Source: Pseudomonas bananamidigenes (GTDB taxonomy: Bacteria > Pseudomonadota > Gammaproteobacteria > Pseudomonadales > Pseudomonadaceae). From it: 64,000 nt of DNA. Made by a program: the position numbers and the translations under genes. Of the stretch, positions 1-7,501 are shown piece by piece. The stretch covers positions 1-64,000 of the forward strand of contig NZ_LRUN01000049.1 in assembly GCF_001679645.1 (NCBI RefSeq), in the 5' to 3' direction. The number at the start of each line of letters is the position of its first letter. Positions within the stretch are counted from its first letter, which is position 1. The notes under the pieces were generated by a model, which was not told the DNA's origin, made no database searches, and saw nothing but the letters and a program-made list of their open reading frames with translations.

Positions 1-51
1 GGGCGGTCCGACGTTTCGGGAGGGTCAGGGTGAGGGCAAGCTTTTGCTCTT

Positions 52-1329
52 CTAGCGCTCGACAATGGCAGTCACCCCCTGCCCCCCCGCCGCACAAATC
101 GAAATCAACCCCCGCCCCTGCCCTGCCGCATCCAGCAGTTTCGCCATGTTGGCGACGATCCGCCCGCCCGTCGCGGCAAACGGATGCCCTGCCGCCAGCG
201 AGCTGCCCTTGACGTTCAGGCGGCTGCGATCGATCGAGCCAAGCGGAGCGTCCAGACCTAGCCGGGTCTGGCAGTATTCCGGATCTTCCCAGGCCTTCAA
301 CGTACACAACACCTGTGCGGCGAACGCTTCGTGGATTTCGTAATAGTCGAAATCCTGCAAGGTCAGGCCATTGCGCGCCAGCAAACGCGGCACCGCATAT
401 ACCGGGGCCATCAGCAGTCCTTCGGCGCCATTGACGAAATCCACCGCCGCCGTTTCGCCGTCACGCAGGTACGCGAGGATCGGCAGACCACGTTCTTTCG
501 CCCATTCTTCACTGCCCAGCAGCACCACCGACGCGCCATCGGTCAACGGTGTGGAGTTGCCGGCGGTCAGCGTACCTTTGGCGCTTTTCTCGAAGGCCGG
601 CTTCAGGGCCGCGAGTTTTTCCAGAGTCAGGTCGGGACGCAGGTTGTTGTCGCGGGTCAGGCCGAGAAACGGGGTCATCAGATCGTTGTGCCAGCCTTCG
701 CTGTAGGACGCGGCGAGTTTGTGGTGGCTTTCGAGGGCCAGTTGATCCTGCGCTTCGCGTGGGATGCCCCAGGTCTGCGCCATCAATTCGCAGTGCTGGC
801 CCATCGACAGGCCGGTGCGCGGCTCGCCGTTGCGCGGGAATTCGGGGATCAGGTGTTTCGGGCGCAATTGGAGAAAAGTCTTGAGCTTGTCGCCGGTGGT
901 TTTCGCACGGTTGGCTTGCAGGAGAATCTTGCGCAGGCCTTCGCTGACGCTGATCGGCGCGTCCGACGTGGTGTCGACGCCGCCGGCGATGCCGCAATCG
1001 ATCTGGCCGAGGGCAATCTTGTTCGCCACCAGCAGCGCAGCTTCAAGACCGGTGCCGCAGGCCTGCTGGATGTCATAGGCGGGTGTGGCCGGTGAGAGGC
1101 GCGAGCCGAGCACGCATTCGCGGGTCAGGTTCATATCCCGTGACAATTTCAGCACCGCCCCCGCGACCACCTCGCCCAGGCGCAACCCGTGCAGGTTGTA
1201 GCGCTCGATCAGGCCTTCAAGGGCGGCGGTGAGCATGTCCTGATTGCTCGCAGTAGCGTACGGGCCGTTGGAACGGGCGAACGGAATGCGGTTGCCACCA
1301 ATGATCGCGACGCGGCGCAGCTGACTCAT
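52..1329 (-). CDS. acetyl-CoA C-acetyltransferase (thiolase family)
   Basis: Thiolase of 425 residues, expected to join or cleave acyl-CoA and acetyl-CoA in the cytoplasm. The nucleophilic cysteine sits in QQACGTG at about residue 91, a GHPFAATG motif follows near the C-terminus, and the second catalytic cysteine lies in SICAAGGQG (about residue 412). I chose the ATG at 1329 because AAGGAG lies just upstream; a longer reading frame reaches 1410 but runs through the REPIN repeat. The gene is divergent from the FabG-like reductase at 1585, and together with the MaoC gene the set looks like a fatty-acyl or polyhydroxyalkanoate-type module. From memory the arrangement resembles P. aeruginosa PA4785/PA4786. 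The physiological substrate is not visible in the sequence. Confidence 0.9.
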   Translation of the reverse strand: MSQLRRVAIIGGNRIPFARSNGPYATASNQDMLTAALEGLIERYNLHGLRLGEVVAGAVLKLSRDMNLTRECVLGSRLSPATPAYDIQQACGTGLEAALLVANKIALGQIDCGIAGGVDTTSDAPISVSEGLRKILLQANRAKTTGDKLKTFLQLRPKHLIPEFPRNGEPRTGLSMGQHCELMAQTWGIPREAQDQLALESHHKLAASYSEGWHNDLMTPFLGLTRDNNLRPDLTLEKLAALKPAFEKSAKGTLTAGNSTPLTDGASVVLLGSEEWAKERGLPILAYLRDGETAAVDFVNGAEGLLMAPVYAVPRLLARNGLTLQDFDYYEIHEAFAAQVLCTLKAWEDPEYCQTRLGLDAPLGSIDRSRLNVKGSSLAAGHPFAATGGRIVANMAKLLDAAGQGRGLISICAAGGQGVTAIVER

Positions 1330-1370
1330 GAAAAACTCCTTGTGAAATTCTGAATTGAAAAACGATCCCT

Positions 1371-1457
1371 GTGGGAGCGAGCCTGCTCGCGATGGCTGAC
1401 TGTCAGGCATCTGGATGTCGAGGCTGACGACGCCTTCGCGAGCAGGCTCGCTCCCAC
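1371..1457. repeat. REPIN: two inverted REP sequences
   Basis: GTGGGAGCGAGCCTGCTCGC at 1371-1390 is answered by its inverted copy ending in GCTCGCTCCCAC at 1457, with about 40 bases between. This is the typical paired REP (REPIN) of fluorescent pseudomonads, a non-autonomous element moved by a RAYT transposase encoded elsewhere. It lies between the divergent thiolase and reductase genes. Confidence 0.85.
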
Positions 1458-1584
1458 AACGTCCGCATTTATCTGCAAGACCTGCTAAACCTCAGTGTTC
1501 TAGCGTAGGCCTTATTGCATGGATCGAACGATTGATTGCCCTTCGCAGTCCACACTTTGAACCCCATCTTCCGGAGAGCGTTCC

Positions 1585-2937
1585 ATGTCTGACCGCTATA
1601 TCGACTTCGCCAACTCGTCCATCGGCCACCGTCTGGTCGGGGCCCTGGGCCTGCCGTCGCCCGTGCGGCTGGAACGCTGGCAGGCCGGGCGCCTGCGGCC
1701 GGTGGACGGAGCACTGCTGATCGGTGGCGGGCCGCTGGCCGAACGGGTCAGCACCTTCGCCAACCGACTGACCGATGCCATTTATCGCTACGGTGACCAG
1801 CCTGCGACCGCCACCCAATGGATTCCCGGCCATGGCCCGAAACTCAAGGCGGTGGTGTTCGACGCCAGTCAATTGCAGCACACCGATCAGCTCAAGCAAC
1901 TGCGCGAATTCTTCCAGCCGTTGATGAAAAACCTCGACCACAGTGCGCACCTGGTGATCCTCGGCCGTGCCCCGGAAACCTTGCGCGAACCATTTGCCGC
2001 CAGTGCCCAGCGGGCGCTCGAAGGTTTCTCCCGTTCGCTGGCCAAGGAGTTGCGTAGCGGCGGTACGCTGCAATTGATTTACGTGGGTGAAGGTGCCGAA
2101 GATCAGCTGGAAGGGCCGCTGCGTTTCTTTCTGTCACCGAAAAGCGCGTTCGTCTCCGGGCAAGTGATCCGCCTGAATGCGTGTACGACGCAGGTGAGCG
2201 ACTGGACTCGCCCATTGGCCGGGCGCAAGGCGCTGGTCACCGGCGCAGCGCGGGGCATTGGTGCATCCATCGCTGAAACCCTGGCCCGGGACGGCGCCGA
2301 GGTGATCCTGCTTGACGTACCGCCAGCGAAAACCGATCTCGAAGCCCTGGCCGCCCGCCTCGGTGGGCGTGCCTTCACCCTCGACATCTGCGCCGAAGAC
2401 GCCGCCGCGCAATTGATCGAACAATTGCCGGACGGCCTCGACATTCTGGTGCACAACGCCGGTATCACTCGCGACAAGACCCTGGCCAACATGACCCCGG
2501 AATTCTGGGATGCGGTGCTGGCGGTCAATCTCAACGCCCCGCAGGTGCTGACCAAGGCCCTGCTCGACAGCGGCACCCTGCGCGACAACGCACGGGTGAT
2601 TCTGCTGGCCTCCATCAGCGGCATCGCCGGCAATCGCGGGCAGACCAATTACGCCGCGAGCAAGGCCGGGTTGATCGGCCTGGCCCAGGCCTGGGCGCCG
2701 ACGCTGCTGGAGCGCGGCATCAGCATCAACGCCGTGGCGCCGGGTTTCATCGAGACCCGGATGACCGCACACATTCCTTTCGGCCTGCGCGAAGCCGGGC
2801 GGCGCATGAGTTCGCTGGGCCAGGGCGGCCTGCCGCAAGACGTCGCCGAAGCCGTGGCGTGGCTGGCACAGCCGGGCACCGGTGCGTTCACCGGGCAGGC
2901 GCTGCGGGTCTGTGGACAAAGTGTTCTGGGGGCTTAG
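1585..2937 (+). CDS. 3-oxoacyl-ACP reductase, long FabG-like SDR
   Basis: A 450-residue reductase that should reduce 3-oxoacyl-thioesters with NAD(P)H. The C-terminal half is a classical short-chain dehydrogenase: TGAARGIG at 219-226, NAG at 291-293, catalytic Ser343, and YAASK with Tyr356 and Lys360. The first roughly 205 residues form an extra N-terminal domain that standard FabG (about 245 residues) lacks; this is the high-molecular-weight FabG architecture. The next gene (MaoC-like) starts three bases after the stop, so the two are surely co-transcribed and would do successive reduction and dehydration steps. The start has CCGGAGAG upstream. Confidence 0.9.
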   Translation: MSDRYIDFANSSIGHRLVGALGLPSPVRLERWQAGRLRPVDGALLIGGGPLAERVSTFANRLTDAIYRYGDQPATATQWIPGHGPKLKAVVFDASQLQHTDQLKQLREFFQPLMKNLDHSAHLVILGRAPETLREPFAASAQRALEGFSRSLAKELRSGGTLQLIYVGEGAEDQLEGPLRFFLSPKSAFVSGQVIRLNACTTQVSDWTRPLAGRKALVTGAARGIGASIAETLARDGAEVILLDVPPAKTDLEALAARLGGRAFTLDICAEDAAAQLIEQLPDGLDILVHNAGITRDKTLANMTPEFWDAVLAVNLNAPQVLTKALLDSGTLRDNARVILLASISGIAGNRGQTNYAASKAGLIGLAQAWAPTLLERGISINAVAPGFIETRMTAHIPFGLREAGRRMSSLGQGGLPQDVAEAVAWLAQPGTGAFTGQALRVCGQSVLGA

Positions 2938-2939
2938 GC

Positions 2940-3794
2940 ATGAGCATCGAATGGCACACCCTGCACCGCGAGCCGAGCCTGCCGGGGCTGTATGTCCGAG
3001 CGGCGACCCGGCGAAAAATCACCGGCACCACGTTGCCCGACACCGGTCTGCGCTGCTGGGTCGACGTCGATGGCAAACGTCTGGCGGCCTACCGCAGGGT
3101 CTGCGGTTTTGCCGACGACGGTCTGCTCCCGCCGACTTATCCACATGTCCTGGCGTTTGCATTGCAGATGCAATTGCTCACGGCCAGGGATTTTCCTTTT
3201 CCGCTGCTGGGGCTGATTCACCTGAGCAACCGTATCCGCGTGCTGCGACCGATGGGCGGGATCAGTCGGGCGCAGGTCAGCGTCCGGGTGCACAACCTCA
3301 AACCCCATCCGAAAGGTGCAACCTTCGATCTGCTGACCACCTTCGACGATCAGCTCGGGCCTTTGTGGGAAGCCGAAAGCCGGATGCTCTGTCGAGGCGT
3401 GAAGCTGGAGGGCGATGCTCTGGAGCAAGCCTGGGAACCGTCACTGCCACTGTTGCAGGTGGCGCAGTGGAAAGCCCCGGCGGACATCGGCCGGCAATAT
3501 GCCAGGGTCTCCGGCGACTACAACCCGATCCACCTGAGCGCGGCCAGTGCAAAGCTGTTCGGTTTTCCCACCGCCATCGCTCATGGCCTGTGGAACAAGG
3601 CTCGCACGCTGGCGGCGCTGGCGGATCACCTGCCCCGGGCCAATCTGGAGATCACCGTGCATTTTCGCAAGCCGGTGCGCCTGCCAAGCGAGGTGTCGCT
3701 GTTCGCCAGTTCGGCAGGCTCCAGCGGTGAGTTGCGTCTGATCGGCGCCGGGGATCTGGAGCACATGGTCGGAAACTGGCAACCGATTGCCTGA
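2940..3794 (+). CDS. MaoC-like dehydratase/hydratase
   Basis: A 284-residue protein with a C-terminal MaoC/hot-dog hydratase domain. The hydratase signature is visible as SGDYNPIH (Asp193, His198) followed by IAHGLWNK (His215). It probably hydrates or dehydrates enoyl/3-hydroxyacyl thioesters. The chosen ATG at 2940 immediately follows the stop of the FabG-like gene. The open frame extends upstream to 2859, but that part lies inside the reductase gene. Its partner is most likely the 450-residue reductase; the acyl carrier (CoA or ACP) cannot be told from sequence. Confidence 0.88.
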   Translation: MSIEWHTLHREPSLPGLYVRAATRRKITGTTLPDTGLRCWVDVDGKRLAAYRRVCGFADDGLLPPTYPHVLAFALQMQLLTARDFPFPLLGLIHLSNRIRVLRPMGGISRAQVSVRVHNLKPHPKGATFDLLTTFDDQLGPLWEAESRMLCRGVKLEGDALEQAWEPSLPLLQVAQWKAPADIGRQYARVSGDYNPIHLSAASAKLFGFPTAIAHGLWNKARTLAALADHLPRANLEITVHFRKPVRLPSEVSLFASSAGSSGELRLIGAGDLEHMVGNWQPIA

Positions 3795-3859
3795 ATCAAG
3801 ACACCGGCGCAGTCGCCACTGCGCATTGTGAGGGGGGCGATCCAGGCCTGCTCACATGA

Positions 3860-3946
3860 TCAATTGTGTGTATATAACTTAAGTTTCCACCTCCCGCATC
3901 CGCCGTTACGCCCAACAGGAAGCCTTGATTTTCAAGGCTTTTTTTT
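3860..3946 (+). ncRNA. candidate intergenic small RNA
   Basis: An AT-rich promoter-like stretch (TGTGTATATAACTTAAG, about 3867-3883) is followed by roughly 60 bases ending in a strong Rho-independent terminator at 3921-3946. This could be a short transcript rather than only the distant 3' end of the MaoC gene, whose stop is 127 bases upstream. No known RNA family was recognised and the 5' end is a guess. Confidence 0.25.
3921..3946 (+). terminator. Rho-independent terminator
   Basis: AGCCTTGA and TCAAGGCT form a perfect 8-bp stem around a short loop, followed by a run of T. It ends the fabG-like/MaoC transcript and/or a small RNA. Confidence 0.85.
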
Positions 3947-4143
3947 GCGCCTTTATATCTTCGGCATTAGTCGTTAAGCAGCAGCCCCGGCCATTTGTAT
4001 AAAGGCGTTAATACCAACTCGAGAATGGCGTGGATCCAGCCTTGCGACTGATATGAGCACCACGGGCGAAGGCATTGCCGGCAAGAGAATCGGCGAGCCA
4101 TCGAAGACAACGAACGTTGTGACAGGTGCAAGGAATCAACCTC

Positions 4144-5679
4144 ATGAAAACTCAAGTGTGGTGCAAATCGGCAACAGCGCTGGCATTGATCCTCTCCCTC
4201 GGCCTGGCCGGCTGCAGCAGCGGCGGTGGCGGTCATCACAGCAGCTCCAGCAGCTCGACTCCGGACAGTTCCACCGCCGGCACTGGCGGAACAAGCGGGA
4301 CCGGCGGTACGGGTGGAACTGCGGGAACAGGCGGCACAGGTGGCACAGGTGGTACCGGCACCACGGACCCGACCAATCCAACAAATCCGACCAACCCGAC
4401 GGATCCGACCAACCCCACGAATCCGAGCACACCATCGCCACTGGTTACCTCGACCCTGGTGCAGGATGTCGGCAACACCGTCGCCGGCGTCGGCAGCGGT
4501 GTCGGTCAGGTCGGCGATTCGCTCAGTGGCGTGCCGGTCGTCGGTGGTGTAGTGCAAAGCGCCGCCAGAACCGCAGGTAATGTGGTGACGACATTGGGCG
4601 ATGGCGTGGCCAACGGCCTTGGCAAACTGGGCACGACCGAGAACGGCCTGGGCGTAACCGCCTCGGCGGTCGGTGGCGTGGTCCAGGATGTCGGCAACGG
4701 CGTATCGGACCTGAGCGGCAAACTGGCCAGCGCGACCGGCAGCGTCCCCGTGGTCGGCGGTGTCGTGACCAAGGTCGCGCCATTGGTCAACGGCGTCGGC
4801 GAGAAAGTCACCATGCTCGGCGATACCCTGAGCACGGCCACCACCACAGGCCCCCTCGGCTCGGTGACCAAAGATGTCGGCAACGGTCTCGTACCCGTGA
4901 TCGCCATGGTCGAAAGCACCACCGACAAACTGGGCAGCACCACCGGCCTGGGTGACCCCGTGAACGGACTGCTGCAGAAAGTCGGTACCACCGTCGACGG
5001 TGTGGGCGACAATGTCACGGCGGCCGGCAACGGCAATGCCCTGACCAATACCGTAGGCGGCGCCCTGAGCAATGTCGGCACCACCGTCGGCAAGGCCGGC
5101 GGGCTGGTGGACAACGGCACCGGATCGGGCACCGGCGTGGGTGGCGGACTGGGCAACAACGGCCTGCTGCAAACCGTCGGTGGCGCGGTTTCCAACGTCG
5201 GCACCGGGCTGGCAGCCGGCAATGGCGCGCTGGGCGCACCTGGCGGTGTATTGGCCTCGGCCGGTAATACCGTGGCTTCGCTCAACACTGCGCTGGGCGG
5301 TTCGGGTACACCGATCACTGCACCCACCACACCACTGGCCACACTGGGCAACAATGTCGGCAGCGGCCTCGCGCCAGTCACCAGCGCCGTCACCAGCCTG
5401 ACCCAGAACGTCGGCAGCGCCACCGGGCTCGGTACTCCGGTTGCCGGCATCACCAGTCAGGTGGGCGGTGCGGTCAGCAATCTCGGTGGCGCGATCGCCG
5501 CCACCAACAACCCGGTCACCACCGCAGTCGGTGGCCTGGTCAGCAACGTGGGCGGCACCGTGGGCGCGGTCGGTGGACTGGTCAACGGTGGCACCTCCAC
5601 CGGCGGCACTGGCGCCAGCGGTGGCCTGGGCGGAGTGCTCGGCGGCCTCAGTGGCACCCTGGGCGGCAGCAAACCCTGA
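4144..5679 (+). CDS. glycine-rich collagen-like repeat lipoprotein
   Basis: A 511-residue exported protein. Residues 1-24 are a lipoprotein signal ending in the lipobox LAGC (Cys24). Then follow a Ser/Gly segment, a low-complexity (GTGGTGG)-type region and a (DPTNPTNPT) Pro/Thr/Asn linker to about residue 100. The rest is built from degenerate repeats with a VGNxVxxVG theme, rich in Gly, Val, Thr and Asn and almost free of Cys and aromatic residues. Such proteins are often annotated as collagen-like repeat proteins. AAGGA lies nine bases before the ATG. A terminator hairpin separates it from the TpsB gene downstream, yet that transporter has no other candidate substrate nearby. A surface or adhesion role is inference. 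Confidence 0.8.
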   Translation: MKTQVWCKSATALALILSLGLAGCSSGGGGHHSSSSSSTPDSSTAGTGGTSGTGGTGGTAGTGGTGGTGGTGTTDPTNPTNPTNPTDPTNPTNPSTPSPLVTSTLVQDVGNTVAGVGSGVGQVGDSLSGVPVVGGVVQSAARTAGNVVTTLGDGVANGLGKLGTTENGLGVTASAVGGVVQDVGNGVSDLSGKLASATGSVPVVGGVVTKVAPLVNGVGEKVTMLGDTLSTATTTGPLGSVTKDVGNGLVPVIAMVESTTDKLGSTTGLGDPVNGLLQKVGTTVDGVGDNVTAAGNGNALTNTVGGALSNVGTTVGKAGGLVDNGTGSGTGVGGGLGNNGLLQTVGGAVSNVGTGLAAGNGALGAPGGVLASAGNTVASLNTALGGSGTPITAPTTPLATLGNNVGSGLAPVTSAVTSLTQNVGSATGLGTPVAGITSQVGGAVSNLGGAIAATNNPVTTAVGGLVSNVGGTVGAVGGLVNGGTSTGGTGASGGLGGVLGGLSGTLGGSKP

Positions 5680-5732
5680 ATTGCACCTGGCCGATTCGAC
5701 GGCCGAACCTACAGCGCCTACGCTTGGTTGAG

Positions 5733-5765
5733 AGCGGAAGATTCCGATGAGTCTTCCGCTTTTTT
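5733..5765 (+). terminator. Rho-independent terminator after the collagen-like gene
   Basis: AGCGGAAGAT pairs with GTCTTCCGCT and is followed by six T. It lies between the lipoprotein gene and the TpsB gene, so expression of the latter may be reduced or independent. Confidence 0.8.
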
Positions 5766-5813
5766 CTTAGGAAAAACCCTGCCCGGTGCTGCGGTTTGAA
5801 CATGGAGTGTCCT

Positions 5814-7484
5814 ATGCGCGTTATGGCATCCCTGCTGTTGCTCAGTCTCAGTTCCACAGCTCTGGCCGACACCCTTCCCAGCTTTCTGAACAGTAACGAA
5901 ACCATCCGCAACCTGCCGGTGCCGAATCTGCCCGCGGACGCCTATCGGCCGCGTGCGGCGCCACTGCAAGTCCCGGAGCCCGGTGCTGCGGCAGCCGAAC
6001 CGCTGATGATGGGGACGAAGATCAATCTGAAAACCGTACAGATCGAGGGCGGAACGCTTTATCCGCTCAACGAACTGGCAGAAATCTACAAACCCCTGAT
6101 CGGCCATCAATCCAGCCTCGCCGACCTGATCGAAGCCACCCGCAACATCACCCGACGCTACCAGAACGACGGCTACCTGCTGTCCTACGCGTTTCTGCCA
6201 CAACAGAACTTCCAGGACGGTGTGGCGCGGGTGGTGCTGGTGGAAGGCTACGTGAGGGATGTGCAGGTGCAGGGCGACGTGGGCCGGGTCAAGGGACTGC
6301 TCGACAGGCTGGCGGCGAAAATCCAGGCGGAACGCCCGCTGACCCGCAAGACCTTCGAGCGCTATACCACGCTGATGACGCGGATTCCGGGTGTCACGAT
6401 CCAGGCCCAGGTACCGCCGCCCGGCACCACCGACGGCGCGACCACGCTGATCGCCCAGGCCAGCCGCAAGCCGTTCACCAGTTCCCTGAGCACCACCGAA
6501 GACAATCGCAAGGGCACCCAGGCCCTGCTCGGTGTGAGCAGCAACTCCCAGACGTCGATGGGCGAACAGCTGACGCTCAGCGGGCTGTTTCCACCGGGAA
6601 AGGATCACGAGCATTACTACCGTCTGGACTACAGCCAGTTTCTCGACGCCGAAGGCACGCAACTGAACCTGTCCGCCTCGCGCTACCGCGCCGACCCCGG
6701 CACCAGCGTCGTGCTGGACAACGGCCTGGAGCTCAAGCCACACCGCGAGAACGACCGGTACTCGGTCGGCTTCAGCCTGCCGCTGATTGCCGCCCCCAAT
6801 GAACTGCTGACCGCGGGCGCCCGCCTGTATGCGGTCAACGACAAGACCCGCTATAACGTCATCGGCTACCCGTTGAGTGTCGAGGAACGCACCGACATCC
6901 GCGCCCTGGCATTCGAAAGCGACTGGCGCAAGGCTGATGCCCGGCAGCTGCGGATTCTCAGCGGCGGCGTCTATCAAGGGCTGGACAGCATGGGCGCGCA
7001 CACCAACAACAGCGCCATCGATCTCGATTTCCTGCGCCTGCGGCTTTCCGGGGTGCAGAGCGACAAGTTCCTCGATAACTGGCAGGGCGTGCTCTCCGGC
7101 GCGCTGTACTGGACCGACGACACCCTGCCCGACAGCGAGCGCGCAGTGTTCGGCGGGCAGAACTTCGGTCGCGGCTACCCGGACGATCAGGCGTCCGGCG
7201 ACAAGGGCTGGGGCGTGGCTTACGAGGTCAACTACAGCTTCAACCGCGACGGCAACTGGGTGCGCATCCTGCAACCCTATGTCGTGCTCGACCGTTCCCG
7301 CAGCTGGTTCAACCAGTTGCCGGTGCAGGCCAACAGCCTGTCATCGGCAGCCGTGGGCCTCAGATTTGGCGATGCCAGGTACTACAACATCGCCCTGGAA
7401 GCGGCCAAACCCATGTCCGATGAAGCGCTGGATACCTACAACCGCCGACCGCGCTACAGCATCAGCTTCAGCTATCAGCTGTAG
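5814..7484 (+). CDS. ShlB/FhaC/HecB family two-partner secretion transporter (TpsB)
   Basis: A 556-residue outer-membrane transporter of the Omp85/TpsB type. Residues 1-20 are a signal peptide ending after TALAD. A POTRA domain lies at about 68-145 (INLKTVQIEGG to LVEGYVRDV). The remainder is a beta-barrel that ends in SFSYQL, and GRGYPDD at about 455 fits the conserved barrel-lumen loop motif (VRGY/F type). Family members secrete one large exoprotein (TpsA) across the outer membrane. Here no TpsA with a TPS domain is present; the upstream gene is a lipoprotein. GGAG at 5804-5807 supports the ATG at 5814, while an upstream in-frame start at 5796 lacks a site. The 3' end meets the convergent autotransporter gene with a 17-base gap. 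Confidence 0.88.
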   Translation: MRVMASLLLLSLSSTALADTLPSFLNSNETIRNLPVPNLPADAYRPRAAPLQVPEPGAAAAEPLMMGTKINLKTVQIEGGTLYPLNELAEIYKPLIGHQSSLADLIEATRNITRRYQNDGYLLSYAFLPQQNFQDGVARVVLVEGYVRDVQVQGDVGRVKGLLDRLAAKIQAERPLTRKTFERYTTLMTRIPGVTIQAQVPPPGTTDGATTLIAQASRKPFTSSLSTTEDNRKGTQALLGVSSNSQTSMGEQLTLSGLFPPGKDHEHYYRLDYSQFLDAEGTQLNLSASRYRADPGTSVVLDNGLELKPHRENDRYSVGFSLPLIAAPNELLTAGARLYAVNDKTRYNVIGYPLSVEERTDIRALAFESDWRKADARQLRILSGGVYQGLDSMGAHTNNSAIDLDFLRLRLSGVQSDKFLDNWQGVLSGALYWTDDTLPDSERAVFGGQNFGRGYPDDQASGDKGWGVAYEVNYSFNRDGNWVRILQPYVVLDRSRSWFNQLPVQANSLSSAAVGLRFGDARYYNIALEAAKPMSDEALDTYNRRPRYSISFSYQL

Positions 7485-7501
7485 CCCGGCCGACGGTGCG
7501 G

